This document shows positions 1 through 12,878 of a stretch of 64,000 bases of DNA, piece after piece (the first letter of the stretch is position 1; each line of letters starts with the position of its first letter). The translations under genes and the position numbers were made by a program. Below the pieces are notes generated by a model. That model had not been told where the DNA came from and ran no database searches. It saw only the letters and a list, made by a program, of their open reading frames with translations. Origin of the DNA: Tetrahymena elliotti 4EA (taxonomy: Eukaryota; Ciliophora; Oligohymenophorea; Hymenostomatida; Tetrahymenidae); assembly GCA_000231825.2 (NCBI GenBank), contig JH720302.1, positions 388,161 to 452,160 on the forward strand, given 5' to 3'.

Positions 1-485
1 GTGTTAGAAGATCTAAGTCCTTCATTCACTTCTTTGTAGTCTGAACTTGCTGAGAATTTACCAGCAAAATATTTAGCCTGAAACTCTGCAGAAACTGATA
101 AACTATCTCTGTATTGAGAAAGCGATGTTATTTCGGAGGAAGAAAAAGATATGATACAGCTTTTTTCTACTGTCAAACTTACACTGTCAGGTACATAGTA
201 AGAACGATCAGGATTAACATTAGTCCAGAGGTTATCTCTATAAGATAAATCAAGAGCAGGAGAGTTAGTAAAACCAGGATCAAGTCCTTTAGTTGAATGA
301 GGATTAGCAAAATAGATGTTGTAACCAGATCCTAAATATTGAACATTTGGAATGTATCCAACAGAGGCTGGATCAACACTTTCATTCCAAAGTATTATTT
401 AATCTCCACCTCTTAGATAGCCAGCTTGGCATTAACTTACTAACAAAATGCTAATAAGTATAAGATTCTTTAAAGTTTAATTCAT
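1..485 (-). CDS. Secreted MACPF-family protein, 5' part only
   Basis: The N-terminal 161 codons of a minus-strand gene cut by the window edge. The ATG at 485-483 opens a hydrophobic signal peptide (MNQTLKNLILISILL) followed by a mature region very close to the two neighbouring MACPF genes: shared blocks are YIPNVQYLGSGYNI, GLDPGF, RDNLW and EKSCIISFSS. The MACPF signature itself would lie beyond the window, so membership is inferred from the paralogues. TAA and TAG are read as Gln. Expected role: a secreted or granule-stored protein that binds or inserts into membranes; targets are unknown. Confidence 0.8.
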
Positions 486-1842
486 CTGTAATGAATTTTT
501 CAATTTGATTTGTTGTTATTTTGTTTTTTATTTAATTGATTATCTTTAATTTAATTAATTGATTATCTCCCTGTGTAGTTTTGTTTTTTTACTTTTAAAT
601 GAAATTTTTATCTTTATTGATTTTGTCAATTTCTTTTTCTGTTAAATATCCTACCCCATCCCAAGGTCATAATTTATCAGACTCAATCAATTACAATTTT
701 AATTAAATTTCTTACAAGTGATAAAAATAACATAAATTAATCTACTCAAATCCATTTATAAACAGTAAATAAGATAAACATTTTTAGTTTTAGAAATAAA
801 ATTCATAAAATTGTTTTTTTATGTGAAAAAATAACTTTGGAAGCTTTAATTTATTATTTACAAATTTTTATCTTCATAATTTCTTGCTTCTTTTTTTGAT
901 GAAAACAAAAATTTTATTAACGCATTAGGCTAATTAATAAGAAGAAATAGAAAGATCTTTTTATTGAAACGCCAAAATGTGATTTACAACAACAACCTAA
1001 TTTCTTACATTTAATTAGCAAAATAAATTTCTTTAAAAATATAATATTAATAATTTTGAATGATTTCAGTTTATTATTAATTATGAAACATCTAAAATTG
1101 TGTTCTTCATCTATTTTACTTATCTCATAAATATTATAACTTAAAAAATGATTTTATCATTTAATAAGATTAAGAGTGATTATGAATTCACTAATTTTAT
1201 TTTAAATATTATTTTAAAGGTTTATTTTCGACAGTGAATCAAGCTAATCTGAAAATAAAATTTTCTAAAATGATTCAAATAATATTAAAAAATTATCATT
1301 AAGGTTTAAAGAAGAATATGATGATGTTGATGACAAACTATATTATTTTAGCGAGGAAATACTAAATATTTTATGGATTATTAAATATTATATAGATCTG
1401 AATCTAAATATGATTTTTCATTTATTATTTCCTAAATAAATTAAATTTAATACCCTGCTTATTCTTTTTTGTTCATATTATGATTTTAAATAGCAAAATA
1501 TATAAAAAATTATCAACATCAATTTATATTTGCTCCACTATTATAAAATTATTCCTTAGCTAGCAATATTAAATTTTTTTTTGTTTGAATAATACTTTTT
1601 TTAAAAGAGATATTTTATTAAAATTAATAAATAACTCTAAATTTAACCTCTATAAATATTGAATAGTTTTTAAAGTATTAGTTTGTGTTTTCCTAACTTT
1701 ATTCTATGATAAATTAAATATAAAATAAAACATAATAAGAAATAATAGAAAATGGCATAATCGCTAAAAAAGTATAGATTCGAATAAAACTATATAATAA
1801 CAAAAGTAGGACAAATAAAGAATAATTAGTAATTTTTTTGTA
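486..1842. other. Intergenic, no gene seen
   Basis: About 1.35 kb of very AT-rich sequence between the start of the first MACPF gene and the end of the second. I see no sustained protein similarity on either strand. It must hold the promoter of the leftmost gene and the 3' end of the next one. Confidence 0.6.
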
Positions 1843-3432
1843 TCATTAACTATTTTTGAATTTAATATTGCTTATTATTTGCATTGTTTAGCATTCAAAA
1901 CAAGAATCGGTTTCCATTGTTACTAACTAACCTGTACTATTAAATCCTAAGCACTTACTAGGATCAGACTTAAACTTTAAGCTAAAAAAGCTTTCATCAT
2001 AAGCTACATAAGTAAAATCTGCTGTACCATCAGTTGGAGCACTTGTTATCAGAGCAGGTTATCCTATAGTATAATTTGCTACTAGTTTTGTATATCTATC
2101 AAAAGAATCTTAAACAGATACATAATAGGATGAAGAGTTACTAGGGTTATAATAGTTAACTTTCAAGAAAAATCTTTAGCCTGGAGTGCTATTGATAGGA
2201 GCAAGTTAAACACTACGTTATTTAGTTATTTCATCTCTGTAATTATTAAGTATTTGAGTTCTTGTAATATCTAAAAAAGATAAATAACTGTAAGTAGATA
2301 ACCTTGTTAATTAGCTAAAGCTATAATCTTCTTAGTTATCACTTTTACACTAATTAATTCTACCATTTGGCAATAGTCTTTTAGAACAATATGAATTAGC
2401 ATACATTCTTAACTTAGAATACAATAAGATTATTTAAGAGCTAGATAAAACGCTATTATTTCCTTAAGTAAAGATTCTGAGAGCTTCGTGATAAGGGGTG
2501 ATTCCACTCTTTATTGGCATAGGTTTAGTGAGTGTTTAAGTAGCCCATTAGGCAGGATCATTATTTGCATCAGGAGTGGCACCAATAGAGTAAGAAGTCC
2601 AACTTTAGATTGACTGTGTGAAAGAATTTAAATTATCCTTTTCTTCTTGAGTGCTTGATCTTCCTCTTACATTAAATATGGTTGCACTAGCTTTAACATC
2701 AATACCCGATTTTTTCATATTTGAAATATCAGTTTTAAGCATTTTGAATTTATAACCAAAAAGAGACCCAAGGTCAACAGATGTAACGACATGTGTTCCC
2801 CAGTTATCAAAGAAATCATAGTAGGAGTTAGCTTCGTCTTAATTGCCTGATATTAAAGCTAAATTATTTAAATTTTACAAGATATCGTTTGTTAGTTAAG
2901 CATGATAAGAGGGAGAATCAACTAAATCAAGTTAGAAGACTGAGCATTATGAATTAGATATAATGAATGAATATTCACCACTGGACATTTGATTTTAAGT
3001 ACTTTAGTAATCAGCACTTGCTCTAAATTTACCTCCAAAGAATGTTCCTCTTATAGCAACTGAAGCATCTAAGCTTCTTGAGTATTCAGTCATAGAATCT
3101 ATTTATTTGGCTGAGAAAGACATTGTGCAGCTTTTTTGCTAAGATAGCAAGACTCCGTTAGGAACAAAGTAATTTCTCTCAGGATTTGCATTTTACCAAA
3201 GATTATCAGCATAAGTTAAATTGACAGCAGCAACATTCTTATATCCAGTATCAAGCCCTTAAGATGAATAAGGATTAGAAGTGAAAATGTTGTAACCCTA
3301 TCCAAGGTATTAAACATTTGGGATATACTTAATGGAGCCAATGTCAATACTATCGTTCCATTCAAGAGTACCTCTAAGATCTTCACAATTGATGGAAGAA
3401 ACAATTAAGAGAATAAGTAAGATACTTTTCAT
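1843..3432 (-). CDS. Secreted MACPF/perforin-like protein, 529 aa
   Basis: A single-exon gene from ATG (3432-3430) to TGA (1845-1843). It opens with a signal peptide (MKSILLILLIVSSINC). Around residues 205-225 lies YYDFFDNWGTHVV followed by SLFGYKF, which fits the MACPF signature (Tyr/Phe-rich stretch, then GTH). The C-terminal third is Cys-containing with no domain I can name. MACPF proteins oligomerise on membranes and often form pores, but not all are lytic, so killing, feeding or adhesion roles are all open. It is a paralogue of the genes at 1-485 and 4212-5777; the plus-strand copy is head to head with it. The frame is uninterrupted and no key residue looks lost. Confidence 0.87.
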
Positions 3433-4211
3433 TTTTATGTTCTATTTAGTTAGATTCTTATTAATTGTTTTTTTATTTTAATTAAATTTTATAGAATCTT
3501 TAGATAATAAAAAATCAATATTTAATAAAGAAATAATAGACAAACAAATTTGTTTGATTTACAATTCAACACATTTTTCTTACTTGAATAACAATTCAAG
3601 CTAATTAATTTTGTTAATCAGTGAAAATAGACAAAGTGAAAATTAAAAATTATAGCTGGAACAAAGTAATTTTTAAAAAAATGTATTCAAATGAAAATAA
3701 TAATTACAATACATCATTTTTTTCTTACATATAAACTTTTTAAGCTGATTAATTATGATAATAGATCAAAATAGACAATTAATAAATTAAAGATCTAACT
3801 TAAGTAGGTTAATATAATATTTCTTCTAAAATATTTTCCTCCCAAATAAAATAAAAATTAGTGTTAAAATTATTTTTTTCATACATTTTAATGTGTTTGA
3901 CAAGAGTACTTACAAGAAGAATAGAATAAATGAATTATTAATAAATAACTTAATAAAAAAATGAAAAAAAATAACCCTACCCCTTCTTTTAATTAAATGA
4001 ATTATGTAAGATTTATTCAACAAAATATAACCTTATCAAAAGTTTTAGATAGTTTCAAACTGAAATGAGTTTTTGTTTGATAAGAAATAAATGATTGATT
4101 GATTTCTTTTTAACCCTGATTAATTAAATACAAGTAACAATTTAGCAATAACTAAACTCAATAAATAAAAACATAAAAATACAATTAAAACAAACTAAAT
4201 AAAATAAAAAA
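3433..4211. promoter_or_regulatory. Divergent spacer between two MACPF genes
   Basis: A 779 bp AT-rich region separates the two outward-facing MACPF start codons, so it should contain both promoters. Similar short strings recur in it, for example acattttt-cttac near 3570 and 3712 followed by a-ctt-aagctaatta. No specific transcription-factor site can be named. Confidence 0.5.
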
Positions 4212-5777
4212 ATGAATATCTTAAGAGTAAAATCTACAATTACTTTATTTTTACTGCTTCAAATTATATTTGCTTAGTCGTAAGACTAAACTATATCATG
4301 GAAGCAGAGTATCTCTCCAGGATAAATCAAGTACATTCCTAATGTTTCTTATCTTGGTTAAGGGTACAATATTTTCTATGGAAACCCCCTAAGTACTAGT
4401 GGTATTGATCCTGGTTTCAGAAACACTCCAACTATTGATTTACTCTATCAAGATAATCTTTGGGATTCAGTCAGTTCAGATAGAGCATATTTCATTCCAG
4501 ATGGAGTCAGAGTTAACATAGAAAAAAGTTGTTTAATTACCTTTTCTTCAGAAGAAGTATCTTCTCTCAGTGATTACTAAACAAGCTTATCAGGATCAGT
4601 AAGTGGAGAAGGAACATTTTTTTCTGCATCATTTTCAGCTAGTGCAGATTTCAAGTAGATGAGTGATGTTATCACTTAAAAGGATACTCAACTCATTTAA
4701 TCGCATGCTACTTGCACTGCCTTTGACCTCAGTTTCTACTAAGAAATTAACAATCTTCCTTTACTCTCATTAGAATTTGTAGATAAAATCCAATAATTGT
4801 ATTCTTACTAAAATTAAACTAATGAACAATAATAATATTACGATTTCTTTGATTCTTGGGGTACTCATGTTGCTACTTCTGTTAAACTTGGCTCTCTTTT
4901 TGGTTATCAATTCAAAATGCGCTCTTCATCTGTTAAATCACAATCTTCTCTTGGTTTTGATGCAAAAGTTGGTGCTTCTCTGTATGCAGTTAAAGGCAAG
5001 GTTTCAACAACCTATGCTTAATCATAACTAAACAGTTTCCAATAATCTTTAAGGAGCTGGTCTTCTTATTCAATCGGAGCTACTCCAGATGCTAACCTTG
5101 ATGCTGCTGAGTGGGCTACCTAAACTTTAGACACTCCCATGCCTATCAAAATAGAACTTACTCCTATCTAATAATTCATATCTTAATATTAGAATAATCC
5201 TATAGTTCCTTTAAACAACACAGTGATTAACTATGTAGTCAGTGCTATACAATAATACTTACAATATTATTGCAATGAAAGATTGCAAATCACTTCTAAT
5301 TTGGATTCATGCTCAGGTTATGTGAATGAAGCTTCTGATTCATTTGAAGGAGGAAAAGAAATTAAAAATTCTAAGAGTGGAAAATTTGTTACTTATGATT
5401 ACGACTCTAAGACAATATTCTAATAACCTAGTAATTCAGCAACAAGTGGCTAATAAACTTATACATTAACTAGACCAATTAATGATTAAAATATCTATCA
5501 AATTCAAATGTAAAGTTAACCATAATTATGCTTAGGAGTTAGCATTATTTAAGATGCTTAACCTTTAACACTGAAAGAATGTAACTTAGATTCTTTGACT
5601 TTATTTGAAATTGTAGAAATAGGCTAAGGAATCCAATACATCAAATTAATGGGTTCAGATTATTATATGACTGTTTAATCAACTGCTAATTTATCTGATA
5701 CATCTGATAAAGCATTAATAGTTCTATCTAAAAATCAAAATAACTGCAGAGGATGCACATTTTTTGTAGTAGATTGA
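4212..5777 (+). CDS. Secreted MACPF/perforin-like protein, 521 aa
   Basis: A single exon from ATG 4212 to TGA 5775-5777. The signal peptide ends near ILQIIFAQ-type residues (about 1-23). The MACPF signature YYDFFDSWGTHV is at about residue 206-218, followed by SLFGYQFKM as in the minus-strand paralogue. A downstream block, SWSSYSIGATPDAN, is nearly identical in both, as is a PMPIK motif. The C-terminal part has scattered Cys, including a CRGC pair near the end. The gene contains dozens of in-frame TAA/TAG codons, so a standard-code reading breaks it into fragments. Role is probably the same as its paralogues: secreted membrane-binding protein, target unknown. Confidence 0.87.
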
Positions 5778-6499
5778 TGGACTCATTTTTAATATAAAAA
5801 TAATATTATCAAGAATTAATTATTTTGTATTTTTTATTGATGCAAAATATGTCTATTTCTTAAGTTTTTGATTTTAAGATAAAAGAAAATTATTTTTTGT
5901 TTAATTTTATTTCTCTTTAATGTTTAAACTCATTATTTTTATTGTAAAGAAATATTTCAAAAATTAAAACATATTTTAAAAATTAATTTTCATTATTATT
6001 TTAATTTTTTAAGAAAAATGTAATTAATAGAGAGTTAATCTAAAAAAATTCTTGACTTAAATTTTAAAGAAAAATAAAGACAAAGATTTTTTAAATAAGT
6101 TAATTAATTGAAAAGTATTATATAATAATAATAAATTAGGAGTCGCATTGCAAATTTTGTATGAAATTATTAATAATTTAATTTAATCCTTCTAGGAAGT
6201 CAAACGTTGAATGTCTTTCTAAATGTTTTTATTAATACTCAGAGATCAATTTAAATTTGTTAAAAAGAAAATAAGTAAATTTGTAATGCATACAAAAAAC
6301 TAAAGTTTTTATATTTATATTAATCAAATTAAGATATTTACTCTTGATATTAATATAGATGTTTTTTTATTTAGGTTTTATATATTTCTTAAAAGACTTG
6401 TTTAAGCAGAACATGAATAATGTCATTTACATTAAACACAGCAATAAACTTTAAATTAAATTAAATTGTATTTCTATTATAAATATATTATTATTAAAC
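5778..6499. other. Intergenic between convergent genes
   Basis: About 720 bp of AT-rich DNA between the ends of the plus-strand MACPF gene and the minus-strand LITAF gene. Both genes end here, so only 3' untranslated sequence and terminators are expected. Nothing else recognised. Confidence 0.6.
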
Positions 6500-7057
6500 T
6501 CAACATACTTTGTATTCATGTTTTCCAACTAATGCACCACAATTAGGGCAGTGATGTATTTTATCTTAGCAATCTTCGTTGCAGAAAGGAATAAAACAAC
6601 AAATTGTAAAAGTACAAAAAAGAATGCAAGCGCAAGTATAAGTGCCACTACCAGGTTAGCAATTAATAATTGTAGTTACTACTTAATTACATTAAGGACA
6701 TTAAACTAAACTAGGACCAATCTGATTATTAGCTGATCTAGGATAAAGTGGTTATTATTAGTTATTTTGAGGGCTTAATGGAGGGATATATCCTTATTAT
6801 TGAGGTTGTATCATTTAAGGAGGAGGAGAGTAGTTTTATGGTGGGGGAGGAGGATAATTTTATGGTGGAGGAGGAATGTAGTTATTAGCAGGAGGAGGAG
6901 GATAATTCTATTATGGAGGTGGAGGATAATTTTAGAAATTTGGGGGATATCCTTAATCAGCGGGGGGTGGGGGATACATTTAAGGTGGCTAGGGAGGATA
7001 CATTTGAGGAGGCTAGTCTCCATTTCCTAATGGCTAATAGTTATTATTGTTATTCAT
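6500..7057 (-). CDS. LITAF-domain protein with Pro/Tyr/Gln-rich N-terminus, 185 aa
   Basis: ATG 7057-7055 to TGA 6502-6500, one exon. The first ~105 residues are low-complexity repeats built on NYPPPP and QMYPPP. The last ~75 residues match the LITAF (SIMPLE) zinc-ribbon layout: CPQCNQVV, a Cys-rich hydrophobic middle (CACILFCTFTICCFIPFC), then HHCPNCGALVG and a terminal KVC. In animals LITAF proteins are monotopic proteins of the late endosome/lysosome surface; the two CxxC pairs bind zinc and the hydrophobic middle dips into the membrane, while PPxY-like motifs in the N-terminal tail recruit trafficking factors. The Pro-rich tail here could do the same. It is one of three LITAF genes in the window, all on the minus strand. 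Confidence 0.88.
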
Positions 7058-8316
7058 CTTTAAAAGTAAATCTAAATTTTTAGCTATGCTTACTTATTTT
7101 GTAAGATCTTTTAATATAATTTCTAAATTAGTTTCTTCTTAATTAGTTGAAATTGCTTCAAAACAACAAATTAATAAAGAGATAAATTTCTAAATTTAAT
7201 GAAGCTGATCAGGAAATAGCTAAGTGAATTTAGGTTATGATCAAATTTAATAAACAAAGATCAAATTTCTCTGTTTAAGGTTTTGTTAGTATTTTACTAA
7301 TTCTCTCCTATTAAAAAAGAATATCTTAATTTACTAAAAAAAATGATTCTTATATTTTTTCATAAAGATCTAAATCATTTTGTGTTCAACATTTTCTTTT
7401 CTTATTATCTTTAGTAATTTTATATTTATTTTCTCTCATAAAAAAGAAGAAAAAAGATAAATACAAAATAAAATAATTATTTTAATAAAAATTTTATTTT
7501 CTTTAAAAATCTAAGAAATAATTGATATTACCATTTTATCTATTATAAAACAGTAATAAACAAATAATTTTATTATCTAACCAAAACCCTATTAAAAAAA
7601 TAATCAAAATTTTAACAAAAAATTAGGGGTAAAATACAGAAGCTGGAGGTGACAATCAATATTTGTATATTTTTAATATAAAATAAAATAGCTTAAAAAC
7701 TAATTATTTTATTTTCACTAATTAGCCTATTGATTGACAAACATAATTTTTTATTTCCTATGATTCAAATGATATATCTTGATTTTTTAAGAATTAAAAT
7801 TGTTAATGTTCAATATTTTATAAGGCTTCTTATTTTCTTGTTGAATTTATTTCTTATATTTATCAATATGAAAAAACTAAGTTTTATTCTTATTTATCTA
7901 TATTTTTTACCCTTGTAATAATATTTCAGAAATTGAATGAGCTTTTGTTAAGGTTTATTTGAAAAAAATAAATGAGTATTTGCTTTTAAAACTATTCAGA
8001 AGTAGAGTAAAATATCTCATATTGATCAAAATTTTTCAAAATATAAGATAGAATTATTAGAAATTAGATGGTATGTCTTAGAGTTTGTAGAAGTTAATTA
8101 TTTGAGAAAGTAAATTAATAATTTATTTAAAAGTAATTCTGATTTACCATATTAAATTTCTTAATCATTTTCAATATTAACAAATAAATAAGTAAAGTAA
8201 ATTATATTTTGTTGATGATGTATAAATTTATCAATATTATATTTAGAACATTTTTAACAATTTAAAAATACTATGAAATTGTTTTTAAATTTAATGATAA
8301 AAATATTCATCAATTT
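7058..8316. other. Intergenic, no gene seen
   Basis: About 1.26 kb upstream of the LITAF gene and downstream of the membrane-protein gene. A short plus-strand open stretch at 7730-7918 is Phe/Leu/Ile-rich as expected by chance in AT-rich DNA and has no paralogue here, so I do not call it. Confidence 0.55.
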
Positions 8317-9756
8317 TCAATCTATCATTTCATATAAAATGTTTGAAGGATTGATAATCATAAAAGATTTTATATATTTATCAAAGCATATTATTCTAAG
8401 CATTTCTATTTTATATTAATTATGATTGTTTATTCTCATGCGACATAAAATTTCAGCTGTAGCATAAGAAAATAAAAACCCATTATTATATCTACTAAAA
8501 AATATATTTGCTCCATATTAAGGTACAATTTTTGTTTTAATACACTCTAATGCAGAATAATGAATATGCTCTTCCTCTATAGCTAGCTATTTTAATTTAC
8601 AAGTACACTCTTCTGATTATTAGACCAAAAATTCTACTTTTATTCCTTTTTTTAAGTTGAATGAAATAGCTTTATGAATTTCATAAAATAGACATTGCTG
8701 ATTTTAATTTTCTTCCTTATCATGAGTATATCTTAAATAATTCATAATTAAGTAATGCTTCATAAACTTATGATCCTTATATAAGCAAGAGATAGCTTAT
8801 TACATTTACTTCTCAGTAGATATCCAAATTTATTTCTATGTAAATGATACTTTAAAGAATAAATTGAATTAAGTTACTAATATGTAAGATATAGAGCAGA
8901 TAGCGCAAACCATATTTATTAATAAAATATTATTTTAGCCTTCATTATTATTAAATCCAAAATAATAACCAAGTAAAAGACCTAATTCAATCAAAAAATT
9001 TAGATAGCCCAAAGTTATCAGAAATTTATTTTCTTCATTATTTTATTACAAATTTAAACCTGATTCAAAGTAATAGTTATTCACACAATATTAAAAAGAT
9101 GCATTTAAGTATATTTTAATTTTTCTATTCTCTATATTTTTACACGAAACGCATATCAAATTAAAAAGAAGAATTGCTAAGTAGAATATTGCTAAATTAA
9201 TACCAAATGAATCCTTGAGTAAAAAAGCTTAAGAAACACTACAGTAATGAGCAACCTAGTGCATAACAGAAAAAATGAGATCCTTGTTTTTATAATACAG
9301 TTCTAATACAAAATAATTTAAAATTCCAGAATAGAAAACAAGGATGACAAAGTTAGTATAAGCGAGATTGATTAACTCATTTGGTATTTTTGAATTATCT
9401 TCCAGAATTCTCAAAGCGAAAAAGAAGATAACATCAAAAATTAACAAGGGATAAACTCGACCAAAAAGCTTAGTTGATATAATACCATTGAAAGAGAAAT
9501 CTAGTCTTTTAAAGCAAAAATAGATAAACCCTAATTGTAAACAATCTAAAACAATATATATCGCATTAGAAAGACTACATCCAAATCTTTTGAACATAAG
9601 CCAAGTAGTAATTGCTTTATCTAATATGAATAGTACAGCATACCAAACGAAGCAAGCAATATAATCATACTATAAAAGTTTTACTATGAGGTATATATGG
9701 CTAATGTTTATGCCATAAAATAAAATAGAGAAAAAACGTATTAAATTTTCTTTCAT
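8317..9756 (-). CDS. Multi-pass membrane protein of unknown function, 479 aa
   Basis: ATG 9756-9754 to TGA 8319-8317, one exon. The N-terminal ~330 residues contain roughly seven or eight hydrophobic stretches of membrane-span length, for example IRFFSILFYGINISHIYLIV, a second around IACFVWYAVLFIL, and later ones around AIFYLAILLFNLIC and FLIELGLLLGYYFGF. The last ~150 residues are polar, with a Cys pair (ECTCKL) and a basic/acidic mix, so likely a cytosolic tail. I do not recognise the family. The seven-to-eight-span layout would suit a receptor or channel, but no signature supports either. A degraded copy sits 3 kb away at 11,500-12,878, showing this is a locally duplicating family. Confidence 0.8.
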
Positions 9757-11499
9757 CTTTAGTGCTTTAATATAAGGTTATTTTTTTAATTGAAATGTTT
9801 TTATGTTAATTTGTTAATTTTTTTATCATTAATTTATCAAATTTAAATGGAGTTATTAAGAAATAGAAAATTAGTTGTTTCATCTACCACAAAAACTATA
9901 AATAATTTACAAGCAAATTTGTATAAGTTTCAATTTAAATAAAAATAAAGCTAATAAATTATTTATTTTAACAGATGAGAAAAAAATTATTTTGAAAATA
10001 ATAAAAAATAGAAGAAAAAAAAATTTTTAATAAAAAAAAGAGAGAAAATAAATATTCATAATTAATTTTTAGGTATTGATTAAGATGAGAATCAGTGAGG
10101 CCATGAGACTTAGCCATTTTTTCTCTAAACTCCAATAATTCAAAGATAAGTAAAAATACTCACAAATTTCATCTTAATGTGATGAAATCTAAACAGTTAT
10201 CATAGAAAAATACACCTACTTAAATGTGTGACAGCTAAATTCTACAATAAATCTAAATAAAAGTAATCGACCTATATCTTGACTTCAATATTACAAAAAA
10301 CCAAACCCTCCTCAAGCAAGAGAATGCAAATCAAATGCACAAATGATAATTAATAGTTCTCATTTATAGTGAAATATGTTGTCTAGCTCTTTTAACAAAC
10401 ACTATGAAATTAAAAAACCATTTCTCACCAATTAATACTACTAAAACTCTCCCAATTTTAAGCTTCAAGATATTTTAGCTTGAAAAATAATTTTAGGACA
10501 GCTCAATTGTTAAAAATCATTTATTTTCTAAAAAATACTCAAATAATGTATCTATCAAAAACTATTAATTTATTTTTATTCTATTATTATTACAGAAAAA
10601 AAGTTAGTTAGTAAATTTTAAGTGATACTTTTTAGTGTTATTTTGTGTTTCTTTATGTTTATTTCAAGCAAAATTTTTTATTTAAAGCAAATTCAATCAC
10701 TTTTTGTTTTAAAGTGAGTGAAACAAATTTTTCTTTTAGAAAACAGAATTACACAGTTTCAGAGTTATATTATTTTTTAGATAAATTTTGATTCAATTAA
10801 TAATTCTAACAAATCAATTATGAGCTGCGTTTTGAAAAATTAAGCTAAAAAAATGTCTACTAAGCTATTTATTTTATAATATGCTTTTTACTGTTTCCTT
10901 TTTATTATCAAAACTTTTAGTTTACTAAAATTATTTATCAGATGTGCATATTTTGAAAAAAGATATTCATAAACAATCTCAAACAAAAGAAAGAAAAAAA
11001 AATAATTTGAAAGTTAAAAAATATCATGAAAAAAAATGTTATTAGTTCAAATAAAGTTAAAATTATGAATATTTTAGAAAAAGATGGTTTATAAAAATTA
11101 TCATTTTTAAAGGATTGATACCTATTCAAGTTTCTAGAAAATCAAGGTTATGCATCTAAATTTCAACTATCTCACTTGAAAGCATGTCTCTTATGTTGTC
11201 TTATCTTCAATCTAAACACCAAATGACTAAATATCTACTCCTGAATAAAGGGCATTCATCTATTTATTAAGTAAAATGAAATTTATTTAAATTATACAAA
11301 AAAAAACATTAAATTGATTACTTTGCAATTCTTAAAAGCAAAAATCGCTTTTACAAATCAAATTATGACAATTAGACAGTAAATTCTTTTTTAATCTCCA
11401 AAAATATCTTACCAATTTTAGGCATATCTGCAACAAGCATCTTATTGTTGTTCTTGAGGGATATTATCTTAAGAGATTACTTCAAAGTTAGATCTGATA
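9757..11499. other. Intergenic, 1.7 kb, no gene supported
   Basis: AT-rich DNA between the intact membrane-protein gene and its pseudogene. Two slightly GC-richer patches stand out (about 10,080-10,340 and 11,150-11,270), but neither shows a family motif, repeat or tRNA shape. The minus-strand open stretch at 10,938-11,129 is Phe/Ile-rich and looks like chance. Confidence 0.5.
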
Positions 11500-12878
11500 G
11501 TGAATTTTAATCTATTCATTGAAGGATTGATAATCATAAAAGATTTTATATATTTATCAAAGCATATTATTCTTAGCATTTCTATTTTATATTAATTAAG
11601 ATTTTTTATTCCCATGTGACATAAAATATCATCTGTAGCATAAGAAAATAAAAATCCATTATTATATCTACTAAAAAATATATTTGCTCCATATTAGGTA
11701 TTATTTTTGTTATAATACAGTGTAATGCAGAAAATGAATATGCTCTTCCTCTATAGCTAGCTATTTTAATTTACAAGTACACTCTTCTGATTATTAGACC
11801 AAAAATTCTACTTTTATTCCTTTTTTTAAGTTGAATGAAATAGCTTTATGAATATCATAAAATAGGCATTACTAATTTTAATTTTCTTCCTTATTGTGAG
11901 TATATCTTAAATAATTAAGAATTTAATAGCCCTTCATAAACTTATGATCTTACAATAAGCAAGAGATTGCTTATTACATTTACTTCTCAGTATATATCCA
12001 AATTTCTTTCTATGAAATGATACTTTACAGAATAAATTGAATTAAGTTATTAATATGTAAGCTATGGAGCAGCTAGCGAAAACCATATTTATTTATAAAA
12101 CATTATTCTAGCTGTCATTGCTTTTAAATCCAAAATAATAACCAAATAAAAGACCTAATTCAATCAAAAAATTTAAATAGCTCAAAATTATTAGAAATTT
12201 ATTTCCTTAGCTACTTTAGTATTTATTTAAATCTGATTGAAAGTAATAGTTATTCATACAGTAATACAAAGATGTGTATAAGAAAATATAAATTGTTCTA
12301 TTATCTATATTTTTATATGAAATACATACCAAGTTAAAAAGAATAATTGCTAAGTAGAATATCGCTAAATTAATTCCAAATGAGTCTTTGAGTAAAAAAG
12401 CTTAAGAAAAACTACAGTAATGAGCATACTAGTGCATAACAGAAAAAATGAGATCCTTATTTTTATAAGAGACATCTAATACAAAATAATTTAAAATTCC
12501 TGAATAGAAAACAAGGATGACAAAGTTAGCATAAACGAGATTTGTTAGTTCATTTGTATTTTTGAATTATTTTCCAAAATTCTCAAAGCGACCAAAAAGC
12601 TTAGTTGATATAATACCATAGAAAGAAAAATATAGACTTTAAAGAAAAAATATATAAACCCTAATTGTAAAAAATCTAAAACAATATATATCATATTAGA
12701 AATACTACATCCAAATCTATTCAACATAAGGCAAGCAGTAATTGATTTATCTAAACAAAATAATACTGCGTAGCATACAAAGCAAGCAATATATTCATAC
12801 TATAAAAGCTTTGCTATGAGGTATAATGTTTATACCATAGAATAAAATTGAAAAAATACGAATGAAATATATTTCCAT
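11500..12878 (-). pseudogene. Broken copy of the 479-aa membrane-protein gene
   Basis: Nearly the whole segment aligns by eye with 8,345-9,756. Compared with the intact gene it has lost 8 bases (the equivalent of agccatat) about 60 bases after the ATG, which throws the frame into an early TGA. It also lacks about 40 bases in the middle (the VYPLLIFDVIFF region), has further single-base losses, and lost the final codons at its 3' end (junction near 11,515). Start-codon context at 12,878 is still recognisable. Non-functional for the full-length protein unless rescued by processes I cannot see. Confidence 0.85.

Noticed and set aside
4822..5031. Plus-strand 69-codon ORF inside the MACPF gene
   Set aside because: It is a different frame of the 4,212-5,777 coding region, which carries the MACPF signature in the correct frame.
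6800..7030. Plus-strand Arg/Trp-rich ORF and minus-strand Leu/His-rich ORF
   Set aside because: Both are shadows of the proline-repeat tail of the LITAF gene read in other frames or on the other strand.
10080..10340. Possible box C/D small RNA (a TGATGA string near 10,180)
   Set aside because: There is no convincing CTGA partner box at suitable spacing with terminal pairing.
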